A stretch of 64,000 nt of DNA from Thermoplasmata archaeon (lineage in GTDB: Archaea > Thermoplasmatota > Thermoplasmata > Lutacidiplasmatales > UBA184), in contig DAHXNZ010000006.1 of assembly GCA_027365105.1 (NCBI GenBank), positions 1 to 64,000 of the forward strand, written 5' to 3'. Below, piece after piece: positions 54,646 to 61,209 of the stretch (the first letter of the stretch is position 1; each line of letters starts with the position of its first letter). Under the pieces are notes generated by a model. It was not told the DNA's origin. It saw only the letters and a program-made list of their open reading frames with translations, and ran no database searches. Position numbers and translations under genes: made by a program.

Positions 54646-55675
54646 ACGCCCACGCCTCCCGGGCCCGTTCCGTGCACGCAGTCGCGGACGGGGAGCCTCC
54701 GAACGCCGACCGGATCTCCTCGAAAAGCTCGGGAGACTCCGCTTCGGCCCGCTGAAGCTCCTCGGCGAGCCGCGCGAACGCGACCGGTGGGAGTCGACCC
54801 AGGGGAGGTCGGCACGGGCCCTGCGGAATGCCGAGGAGGGCAAAGGCCGCCTTGATCGGCACCGGATTGCGGATCTTGAGTTCGACCGGCCCAAAGGGGG
54901 TCGGCTCCCGGCTCGCGAACGACACCCAGCCCCCCAGGCGGCGGAGGAGTTCGACCTCCCCCGCCGAGTCGCCGGGGCGGCCCTCGAGAGAGCTCTGGAT
55001 GGCCCGGACCACCAGGTTCGGGGCCAGGTTGGCGACGACCGAGACGACGCCGTCGGCCCGGATCCGGGGATCCCGGACCATGTCGACCGCGCGCCCGTCA
55101 TCCCCCGCGAGGATCGAGAAGGGCGGGGGGAGGAGGGCCCGGGCCCGGATCCCGTACGCGTCCTCCCCCGTCGCGTCCTTGACGCCCAGCAGGTTGGGTG
55201 CGTCGCGGTGGGCGAGCGCGAGATCCTCGGGCAGGATCCGGGTCCCGGTACGCCCCGGCACGACGTAGGCTAGGAACCGCACTTCGGGAAAGCGACGGAG
55301 GAGGGGTCCCAGGTACTCCCGACGGATCTCCGCCGAGCTCGGCGCGTTGTAGGCCGGATCGACGAGCATGATCGACCCCACACCCTGGTCGACCGCCCGG
55401 TCGACCAGATCGCGCGCCTCCGCGATCGAGCTGCGGCCGGCCCCCACGATCAGTTCGATCCCCGAGGGAAGCCGGTCGGCGGTCCGCCGCACCAGTCGGT
55501 CGAATTCGGCCCGGGAGATCGTCGGGGACTCCCCGGTGGTGCCCCCGACGACCACCCCGGCGACCCGGGCCGCCGCCTGGGCGTCCAGCAGCGTATCGTA
55601 GCGGACCCAGTCGATCTCCCCGGTCTCCGAAAACGGCGTGATCAGGGCGGTGTACGTCGCGCGAAACGGCCGCAT
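54632..55675 (-). CDS. dapA: 4-hydroxy-tetrahydrodipicolinate synthase (dapA)
   Basis: A 347-aa class I aldolase that condenses pyruvate and aspartate semialdehyde. Catalytic features are 'VVVGGTTGESPTISRAEF' (TT), 'LAYVVPGRTGTRI' (Tyr) and 'NLLGVKDATGEDAYG' (Schiff-base Lys). It carries ~50 extra residues at the C terminus compared with the usual ~290. The ATG at 55675 is 27 nt from the centre of a TATAAT-like box, so the operon mRNA is probably leaderless. It is the first gene of the lysine operon. Confidence 0.94.
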   Translation of the reverse strand: MRPFRATYTALITPFSETGEIDWVRYDTLLDAQAAARVAGVVVGGTTGESPTISRAEFDRLVRRTADRLPSGIELIVGAGRSSIAEARDLVDRAVDQGVGSIMLVDPAYNAPSSAEIRREYLGPLLRRFPEVRFLAYVVPGRTGTRILPEDLALAHRDAPNLLGVKDATGEDAYGIRARALLPPPFSILAGDDGRAVDMVRDPRIRADGVVSVVANLAPNLVVRAIQSSLEGRPGDSAGEVELLRRLGGWVSFASREPTPFGPVELKIRNPVPIKAAFALLGIPQGPCRPPLGRLPPVAFARLAEELQRAEAESPELFEEIRSAFGGSPSATACTERAREAWAYAEY

Positions 55676-55697
55676 CGCGGCGCGCTACCGGAGGGAG

Positions 55698-55705
55698 ATT
55701 ATAAC
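55698..55705 (-). promoter_or_regulatory. TATA box of the lysine operon
   Basis: The minus strand reads CGTTATAATC, centred about 27 nt before the dapA ATG. It is the promoter of dapA-dapB-lysC-lysA-aminotransferase. Confidence 0.7.
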
Positions 55706-55710
55706 GATTA

Positions 55711-55732
55711 CGTTTTTCGGCATTGTTTTTCG
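55711..55732 (-). promoter_or_regulatory. Direct repeat upstream of the lysine-operon TATA box
   Basis: The octamer GTTTTTCG occurs at 55712-55719 and 55725-55732 on the plus strand (CGAAAAAC on the coding strand of dapA), 13 bp apart. It lies a few bases upstream of the TATA box, in an otherwise GC-rich spacer, so the second copy sits just beyond the expected BRE. A 13-bp direct repeat is a possible binding site for an activator or repressor. The neighbouring Lrp-type regulator is a candidate (inference). Confidence 0.4.
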
Positions 55733-55950
55733 ATTTCCTCGCCCGACCCGGCGACCGTTCGGCTCCGCGACGGGTCGGGTCGGACCCCCGAGGCCCGGGA
55801 ATCGGGCCGTCCTCGGGGCCATGGCGGGAGGGCCGACCCCGACCGCCCGAGGTCGCCCGCGCCCCGGCCGGGCCCGCTCCCCGCATCCGCTGAGCCGCGC
55901 CCGACGGGCCATCGATCGAGGGCGGGATCATCCCCGAGAAACTTCCCGGG

Positions 55951-57144
55951 TCACTTCCGCGCGACGATCCGCACCACCGAGTTGGCCTCGAGCTCGTGGT
56001 CGGCCGCAAGCGCCCGGTGGCTCCGGCCGTCGATCGCCCGGATGAAGTGTTCCCCGAGGTCGGTGTGGACCCGGTAGGCGAGTGCCCGGGCCGTCGTGCC
56101 CTCCGGGACCAGCAGGGCATCGGGGAGGACCCGGCCCCGCGAGTCGGTCCAATGGTTCTCGTCCTCCACCGGGTAGATTACGATCTGGTGGAGCCGACCA
56201 AAGACGGTCGCCTCGAGGACAGTCTGGACCCCGGTCCCGCCCCAGGTCGAAAGGATATGCCGGATCTCGTCGAGCGCCCGCCGCTGGGGAGCCGAGAGGC
56301 GGGCAGGATCCGGCACGTCGAACTGGGCCGCTCCCGGTTGGTAGCGGACGAGGCCGGCCCGGTTCGCCCGGCGCAGCGTGAGTTCCGCCTCGGCGCACAT
56401 CGCTTCGACCGGCAGCGGATCCAGGGCGGCCCTGAGTCGGTCCCGTTCGGCGGGGTCCGAGCGGTCGCATTTGTTCGCGGCCACGATCCGGGGCTTGGCC
56501 GCCCGCAGGAGCTCCCGGGCGAGTCGGGTCCGGTCCTCGGGAGTCCACCTCGACGGGTGGTCGAGGTCGATCGACAGCGACCGGCGGGCCGCCGCAATGG
56601 CCGACGGGGAGATCGAAAGCCCCGTGAGCCGGCGCTGAAGGAACTCCTCGAGCTTCTTGCCTTCCAGTTCGACCGATCGGGCCTCCCGGTCGAAGTTCCG
56701 GCCCAGGATCTCGTCGATCCAGGCGACCAACTCTTCGGCCAGCCACTCGACCTCGCGGGCGGGATCGGTCGAGCCGGCGGCCGCAAGCGTCCCGTCGTCC
56801 GCCGCCGAGCCGGAGAGGTCGACGACCTGGATGAGACCATCGGCCGCGCGAAGATCGTCCAGGAACTTGTGTCCGAGGCCCCGTCCTTCATGAGCGCCGG
56901 GGACCAAGCCCGGGACGTCCACAAGGTTGACCGGCACCCATCGGACTCCGTCCACGCAGCGGGCGTTGCCGGGCGTGCACGGGCTCTCCGCCCGGTGCGG
57001 GCAGGGCGCCCGGACGGTCGCCACCCCTCGGTTCGGGTCGAGAGTCGTGAACGGATAGGGGGCGATGGGGACATCGACCAGGGTGAGCGCCGCAAAGAAG
57101 GTCGACTTTCCGACGTTGGGCTTTCCGATGACGCCGATCTCCAT
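55951..57144 (-). CDS. ychF: YchF/Obg-like GTPase with C-terminal TGS domain
   Basis: A 397-aa TRAFAC GTPase of the Obg/YchF type. G1 is GVIGKPNVGKSTFFAALTLV, G2 'YPFTTLDPN', G3 'VNLVDVPGLVPGAHEGRGLG' and G4 'IVAANKCDRSD'. A helical insert lies between, and a C-terminal TGS domain (~310-397) contains 'LPDALLVPEGTTARALAYRV' and 'NSVVRIVARK'. Archaeal members are often annotated as redox-regulated ATPase YchF. The NKxD motif here (NKCD) suggests GTP, and nucleotide preference cannot be decided by eye. The start at 57144 gives an N terminus that opens directly with MEIGVIGKPNVGKS. It follows the pduO gene by 8 nt. Confidence 0.88.
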   Translation of the reverse strand: MEIGVIGKPNVGKSTFFAALTLVDVPIAPYPFTTLDPNRGVATVRAPCPHRAESPCTPGNARCVDGVRWVPVNLVDVPGLVPGAHEGRGLGHKFLDDLRAADGLIQVVDLSGSAADDGTLAAAGSTDPAREVEWLAEELVAWIDEILGRNFDREARSVELEGKKLEEFLQRRLTGLSISPSAIAAARRSLSIDLDHPSRWTPEDRTRLARELLRAAKPRIVAANKCDRSDPAERDRLRAALDPLPVEAMCAEAELTLRRANRAGLVRYQPGAAQFDVPDPARLSAPQRRALDEIRHILSTWGGTGVQTVLEATVFGRLHQIVIYPVEDENHWTDSRGRVLPDALLVPEGTTARALAYRVHTDLGEHFIRAIDGRSHRALAADHELEANSVVRIVARK

Positions 57145-57152
57145 CTCTGCCT

Positions 57153-57713
57153 CTACACCGAGTAGTTGGGTGGTTCTTCGGCGACCCCGAGCCGGTGGTT
57201 GGCGTAGAGGGCCCCGGCGAACAGCAGGTCGCTCAGCCGGTTGATCCACACCAGCAGCTCGGGACGCACCGGTTCGATCCGATGGAGGGCCCAGAGCTCC
57301 CGCTCGGCGCGGCGAGCGACCGTCCGGGCCATGTGCAGGGCGGAGGCGGGCCGGCTGCCCCGCTCGAGGACAAACGACTTGAGGGGGCCCACGGCATCCG
57401 AGAGCCGGTCGATTTCCCCTTCGAGGGCGGTCACATGCCGCGCCTCGATCCGATGCTCCGGCACCGGCAGATGGGGGGCCCGGGCGAGCTCGGATTGGGC
57501 CACGAAGAGCTCGTGCTCGAGCCGGTGGACCACCGCCCGAAGATCCGCCAGGGGCTCGGGGAGTTCGGCTTCGACCCACCCGAGGAGGGCCCCGACCTCG
57601 TCGAGGGTACCGTAGGCCCGGATCCGGGGCGAATCCTTCGCTACCCGATGACCACCGGCGAGGCCGGTCTCTCCGCGATCGCCCGTCCGGGTGTAGAGCC
57701 GCGTGGTAGCCAT
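57153..57713 (-). CDS. pduO: ATP:cob(I)alamin adenosyltransferase, PduO type
   Basis: A 186-aa all-helical enzyme that makes adenosylcobalamin. Family motifs are 'TRLYTRTGDRGETGLAGGHR' (N-terminal ATP loop), 'IRAYGTLDEVGALLGW', 'SFVLERGSRPASALHMARTV' and 'RRAERELWALHR', followed by 'LVWINRLSDLLFAGAL'. Length is typical. It overlaps the small zinc protein upstream by 73 nt and precedes ychF by 8 nt. In archaea this supports B12-dependent enzymes such as ribonucleotide reductase or methylmalonyl-CoA mutase (family knowledge, not shown here). Confidence 0.93.
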   Translation of the reverse strand: MATTRLYTRTGDRGETGLAGGHRVAKDSPRIRAYGTLDEVGALLGWVEAELPEPLADLRAVVHRLEHELFVAQSELARAPHLPVPEHRIEARHVTALEGEIDRLSDAVGPLKSFVLERGSRPASALHMARTVARRAERELWALHRIEPVRPELLVWINRLSDLLFAGALYANHRLGVAEEPPNYSV

Positions 57714-57868
57714 GCCTCCCGCCGCCCGGGCAACTGATCCAGGGGGGAATTCAGTCCGTGGACGGGGCAGAAGGAGATGTGCAGCACCTCATTATGCTTC
57801 GCGTCCTGTCGGCACAGTCGGCAGATCAACCCGCTCCGTTCGCTCCACGCAATTCCCACCGCTTCCAT
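57641..57868 (-). CDS. Small zinc-ribbon-like protein overlapping pduO
   Basis: A protein of about 75 aa with a CxxC...CxxH pattern (GLICRLCRQDAKHNEVLH, then FCPVHG), as in small zinc proteins of archaea. The ATG at 57868 lies 22 nt after the ribbon-helix-helix gene. The track ORF begins 20 codons further upstream inside that gene. The last 24 residues are encoded in the region shared with pduO in another frame, which is a long overlap for a real gene. It could instead be a chance frame, but the spacing of zinc ligands is difficult to dismiss. Function is unknown. Confidence 0.45.
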   Translation of the reverse strand: MEAVGIAWSERSGLICRLCRQDAKHNEVLHISFCPVHGLNSPLDQLPGRREAWLPRGSTPGRAIAERPASPVVIG

Positions 57869-57890
57869 TTCGGATCCATCCCATTGCGGC

Positions 57891-58289
57891 CTACCGGCGG
57901 AGGAGGCCGCGGCCCTCCCGATCCGCACCCTTTCGGACCTCGCGTCGCTCCCGGCCGGCCCGGGCCTCTCGGCGCAGGGCCGGCAGTCGCTCCGTGTGGA
58001 TCCGGCTGAGCTCCGCTAGCCCGAGGGTGAGTGCCAGCACCATGGCACCCGATCGGTCCGCGGCGTACCCGTCCTCCACGACCTGGTCCAGTTCGGCCTC
58101 CAGCGAGACCGGCAGGGGACCCGTCGATGGTGGGCGCTCCAGCGACTCCGCCACCAACTGGCGAACCGCTTCGGAGCGGCTCGCGAGGTGTCGGCGCTGC
58201 TGGAGCTGTCCCAGCGCTTCCAGTTCCAGCGGGGTGAGCCGGACACCGAGGAACAGGCTCGCAGTGGGTTCAGCTTGGGGGGTTCGCAC
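57891..58289 (-). CDS. Ribbon-helix-helix (CopG/Arc-like) transcription regulator
   Basis: A 132-aa protein. The N-terminal ~45 residues fit an RHH fold: a short strand SLFLGVRLTPLELEALGQL followed by two helices 'RRHLASRSEAVRQLVAESL'. A second, Glu/Leu-rich helical domain (~58-105) and a basic C terminus (RREARAGRERREVRKG) follow. The GTG at 58289 is 27 nt from a TATTAAATAT box. Two tandem 10-bp repeats lie between the box and the start, ideal for RHH dimers, so autoregulation is likely (inference). It heads the transcript containing the zinc protein, pduO and ychF. Confidence 0.72.
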   Translation of the reverse strand: MRTPQAEPTASLFLGVRLTPLELEALGQLQQRRHLASRSEAVRQLVAESLERPPSTGPLPVSLEAELDQVVEDGYAADRSGAMVLALTLGLAELSRIHTERLPALRREARAGRERREVRKGADREGRGLLRR

Positions 58290-58291
58290 GC

Positions 58292-58311
58292 GTTTAACAC
58301 AGTTTTACACA
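58292..58311 (-). promoter_or_regulatory. Operator-like tandem repeat at the RHH gene transcription start
   Basis: Two consecutive decamers, GTTTAACACA (58292-58301) and GTTTTACACA (58302-58311), run from the start codon side to the TATA box; a third partial copy, GTTTAACAG, lies at 58325-58333 beyond it. A 10-bp phased direct repeat over the transcription start is typical of ribbon-helix-helix operators. The regulator encoded next to it is the obvious ligand (inference). Confidence 0.5.
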
Positions 58312-58320
58312 TATTTAATA
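58311..58320 (-). promoter_or_regulatory. TATA box of the RHH-pduO-ychF unit
   Basis: The minus strand reads TATTAAATAT, centred 27 nt from the GTG at 58289. It is a strong, very A/T-rich element in a GC-rich genome. Confidence 0.65.
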
Positions 58321-58557
58321 ATATGTTTAACAGACGAGCGCCCTGCAAGGGGACCCGATACCGACCACGACGAGGCAGTTGTTCGACCGACGGTCCCTTC
58401 TGCCGTATCGAAGGTCCGACCTCGAAGGAATCCGGACCCCCCGCGGTCCACCCGACCCGATCGGGTACGAGGCCCCGGGTCCGGCGGGGAGACGGCATCG
58501 GGTTCGGAGCAACCCTTATGAATCGCGCCCTCTCGCCCTCGATGCGAGGCGCGACTT

Positions 58558-58944
58558 ATGGCATGGACCACGCTCGAAGTCCGAGAGCTGAAGGAAGGTC
58601 GGTACATGATGATCGACGAGGAACCGTGTCGGATCCTCAGCATCCAGACCTCCAAACCGGGAAAGCACGGTGAAGCGAAAGCCCGGATCGATGCGGTCGG
58701 TCTCTTCGACGAGTCCAAGAAGAGCGTCGTGTTTCCCGTCAAGCACAAGGTGCAGGTTCCGATGATCGGCAAGCGCCAGGCGCAGGTGCTCTCGCTGTCC
58801 GGTTCGGAGGTCCAACTGATGGATCTCGAATCCTACGAGACTTTCTCACTCGGCGTCGACGACGAAACCAAGGCTCTGCTGAGCCCGGGCGGTGAGGTCC
58901 AGTACCTCGACGCCATGGGTCGGCGGCGGATCTCCCGGACCTGA
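58558..58944 (+). CDS. eif5a: Translation initiation factor 5A (aIF5A)
   Basis: A 128-aa factor that promotes peptide-bond formation and relieves stalls. The KOW-like N-terminal domain bears the modification loop 'QTSKPGKHGEAKARI'; the central Lys is the deoxyhypusine/hypusine site in archaea (family knowledge). The C-terminal OB domain contains 'VQLMDLESYETFSLGVDD'. The ATG at 58558 follows GATGCGAGGCGC, and a weak TATA-like CTTATGAAT lies about 40 nt upstream, leaving a short leader. Length is normal. Confidence 0.95.
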   Translation: MAWTTLEVRELKEGRYMMIDEEPCRILSIQTSKPGKHGEAKARIDAVGLFDESKKSVVFPVKHKVQVPMIGKRQAQVLSLSGSEVQLMDLESYETFSLGVDDETKALLSPGGEVQYLDAMGRRRISRT

Positions 58945-58959
58945 ACGGGGAACCGCGTC

Positions 58960-59415
58960 TCAGCCACTGCCGAGGACCCCCGGGGTCGAGGGGACCGGGA
59001 ATCCCGGAGGCGTTCGTGCCGGTCCGAGGAACAGCCGGTCGTATTCAACGGAGTGCTTGATTCCACGACGCCGGAGCATGACCGAGACCTGCTCCGTGAT
59101 CTGGACGACCTCCTGGCAACGGAAGGGCTTGGTAAAGTAGAACTCGACCCTTCTCTCTTCGAAGATCGGAAAGACCAGCCGCATCCCAAAGGCATCCGGA
59201 CGGCAGTGGCCGGCCGGTTTCCGCCCGGCCCGGAGGTCCCGAAGGTTCTCTTCGAGGAGGACCGCGGGGAGCGTGGTCTCCCCCTCCTTGGCGAACGGGC
59301 GGTTGAGGTCCATGACCTTCTGGTGGATCTCGGGAAAGACCCGGACCAAGTCGCGGTACGATCGGGCCGCCTCCAGAAGGATGTGGCCGCTCTTGGCCTT
59401 CACTGGGGGCGTCAC
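58960..59415 (-). CDS. Conserved-looking unknown protein, 151 aa
   Basis: A soluble alpha/beta protein whose family I do not recognise. It has a helical N-terminal half (SYRDLVRVFPEIHQKVMDLN), an 'EGETTLPAVLLEENLRDLRAG' segment and a beta-rich part (FGMRLVFPIFEERRVEFYF), then a helix and 'GIKHSVEYDRLFLGP'. No metal or catalytic motif is clear. The end is Pro/Gly-rich. The GTG at 59415 is about 26 nt from a GGCTAATACC promoter-like element, giving a leaderless start. It is convergent with the aIF5A gene. Confidence 0.65.
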   Translation of the reverse strand: MTPPVKAKSGHILLEAARSYRDLVRVFPEIHQKVMDLNRPFAKEGETTLPAVLLEENLRDLRAGRKPAGHCRPDAFGMRLVFPIFEERRVEFYFTKPFRCQEVVQITEQVSVMLRRRGIKHSVEYDRLFLGPARTPPGFPVPSTPGVLGSG

Positions 59416-59435
59416 GTACTCTCCACGCGGAGATC

Positions 59436-59445
59436 GGTATTAGCC
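59436..59445 (-). promoter_or_regulatory. Promoter-like element of the 59415 gene
   Basis: The minus strand reads CGGCTAATACCG about 26 nt before the GTG. It is a weak TATA box, supported mainly by the same spacing as at the other promoters of the window. Confidence 0.35.
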
Positions 59446-59501
59446 GTTTACGTCCGGCCGCTCGAAAGGCTCAAAGAGGGGGTAGGCTACCGACCCCCGG
59501 C

Positions 59502-59603
59502 GCTCCCGTAGTCTAGTGGTCAAGGATAGGGGCCTCTCGAGCCCCTGACGCGGGTTCAAATCTGCCCGGCGGTCGTCGGGCAGGGAAACTCCCGCCGGGA
59601 GCA
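59502..59603 (+). tRNA. tRNA-Glu (CTC) with an intron in the T arm
   Basis: All arms fold. The acceptor stem is GCTCCCG/CGGGAGC with A73 at 59603. The D arm is GTCTAGTGGTCAAGGAT. The anticodon stem is GGGGC/GCCCC, with loop CTCTCGA and anticodon CTC at 59536-59538. The T stem is GCGGG (59550-59554) and CCCGC (59591-59595). Removing 29 nt between them restores a 7-nt T loop, TTCAAAT, and a 73-nt tRNA. The CCA end is not encoded. T-arm introns are known in archaeal tRNAs but are much rarer than at position 37/38. Confidence 0.88.
59562..59590 (+). other. 29-nt intron within tRNA-Glu (T arm)
   Basis: The segment lies just after TTCAAAT and forms a 7-bp hairpin, CTGCCCG/CGGGCAG, with an 8-nt loop. 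Its edge is ambiguous by one base, because a C occurs at both junctions (59562 and 59591). It should be removed by the archaeal splicing endonuclease. I could not assign a full bulge-helix-bulge structure by eye. Confidence 0.75.
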
Positions 59604-59653
59604 CCTCGACTTATGGCTAATACCATTACGCAGCGGTAGGCCCTCCCCCGTCA

Positions 59654-61065
59654 ATGGCCGAACGCCCGGGGACCGTGGAGAAGCGGCGCCGGCTCGAGGT
59701 TCCCGAGGTCCGTCGGTGGTACGAAAACGTCGCTCGGGGCTCCCAAATCCCGGCCGACGACTACCTCGAGGCGTTCCTCGCCCTCTTCCATCCCGAGTGG
59801 TCCAGCCGATCGCCCGGGCGTCGGGCTCCTCCGACGGCACCGCAAGCTCGATCCCGTCGCCTTCCTCTACACCCTCGCCGTCGAGACCGGTCCTCAGCTC
59901 CAGCAGACCGTCGGGGCCCTCCGCGAGGCCGACAACCGACGGGCCCCGGATCCGATCCTCGGCATGGGAGGGTTTTACTAGCGGTCCCCCCCGAACTTGT
60001 CGAGTTCCTCCGTCAATGTATCGCCTGCGGCCTCACCCAGCTTCGCGCCACTCCCGCGAACCGACTCACACCCAAGCTGGCCCGCTTCACCGGCCTCCTC
60101 ATCCAGGATTCCACCGTGATCCGACTCTTCGCCGCCCTCGCCAAGGTCTACCCGCCGACCCGACTCGCGAAGGACACAAAGTCGAACCGCACCGCCGGGG
60201 TCAAGGTGGCGACCCTGTTCAGCGCCCGGGCCAACGGCCCGGCCCGCCTCGAGCTGTTCCCCGAGACCACCTCCGAGGTCGACACGCCGAAGATCGGCCC
60301 GTGGGTCCAGGGCGCGGCCGTCCTCACCGACCTGGGCTTCTGCAAGCACCAGGGGTTCGCCCGTATCGAGGAGAACGGGGCTACTTCCTCTCCCGTCTCA
60401 AGGGCAACGCTAACCCGATCCGGATCGGCTCCAACCTCGCTCACCAGGGTCGTGCCATCGACCTCGAAGGGAAGCGGCGTTCGGAGATCGCTTCCCGACT
60501 CCACCGGGGGGTGCGCGATGCCGAGGTAAAGCGGTCGTTCCAGCGGCGCGAGCATCGCGGGAAGCGCCGAGGGGACACCCTTCGCGCCCGACGGGTCGCG
60601 GTCTGGGACGAAGAGCATCAGATGTACCACGCCTACGTCACCAACCTCCCGGTCGATGCTCTGTCGGCGGAGGGCGTGGCCGAACTATACCGAACCCGCT
60701 GGTCCGGGAATCTACTATTCAAAGAGGCGAAGGGATCATTCCATCTGGACCGTGTGGCGACCGGAAACCGCTACGGCGCGGAATCGCTGATCTGGACGTC
60801 GTGGCTGGCCCTGTTGGTCAGCCGCCGAGGGCACAGCGTGCTGCTCGAGCACCTCCCACCCGAGAGCGGTTCCGGCATCCTCCGCTGGGGTGGTCTCGGG
60901 TATTTCACGGCGAGTCAAGGGGGGTTCCCTGGCGCGCTATTTCAACGGCTGCGGCGGCGAAAAGTGGTACCGGACCCCATCGACGAGTTCGTGGGTTGGC
61001 TCGATGTTCGAGCCCGAGACCCGCACATCACCCGAGAGAGGTTCCGGGAGGGCTGGTTCGGCTGA
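59654..61065 (+). pseudogene. IS4-family transposase, frameshifted remnant
   Basis: Transposase sequence is spread over three frames. Frame 2 gives MAERPGTVEKRRRLEVPEVR. Frame 0 then gives RRHRKLDPVAFLYTLAVETG and ends in GMGGFY plus TAG near 59981. Frame 2 resumes with 'LLIQDSTVIRLFAALAKVYP' (first DDE Asp) and 'AAVLTDLGFCKHQG' (second Asp). Frame 1 supplies the C terminus, with 'AELYRTRWSGNLLFKEAKGS', the YREK signature holding the catalytic Glu. At least three frame changes are needed, so it is inactive unless the assembly is wrong. It lies 50 nt after the tRNA-Glu gene. No terminal inverted repeats were found, so the element ends are unknown. Confidence 0.8.
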
Positions 61066-61209
61066 ATCGAAGCCGCATGAAGGCCTCTCCAGGCGCAAGG
61101 TTCGCCCGTCGAAGTCGAGCTTCATCGAGGCGATCCCTCGCAAGGGAGCCCGTCATTCTCCTGCGGGCCCTGAGCGCCCAGGATCCTTTCGGGCTGGACG
61201 GCCCGGGCG

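Noticed and set aside
59436-59624. GGTATTAGCC/GGCTAATACC inverted decamer flanking the tRNA gene
   Set aside because: The left copy is explained as a promoter element of the 59415 gene. The right copy lies before the dead transposase and could be its promoter. No extended symmetry was seen. It also matches a common 16S rRNA word, but no rRNA is present.
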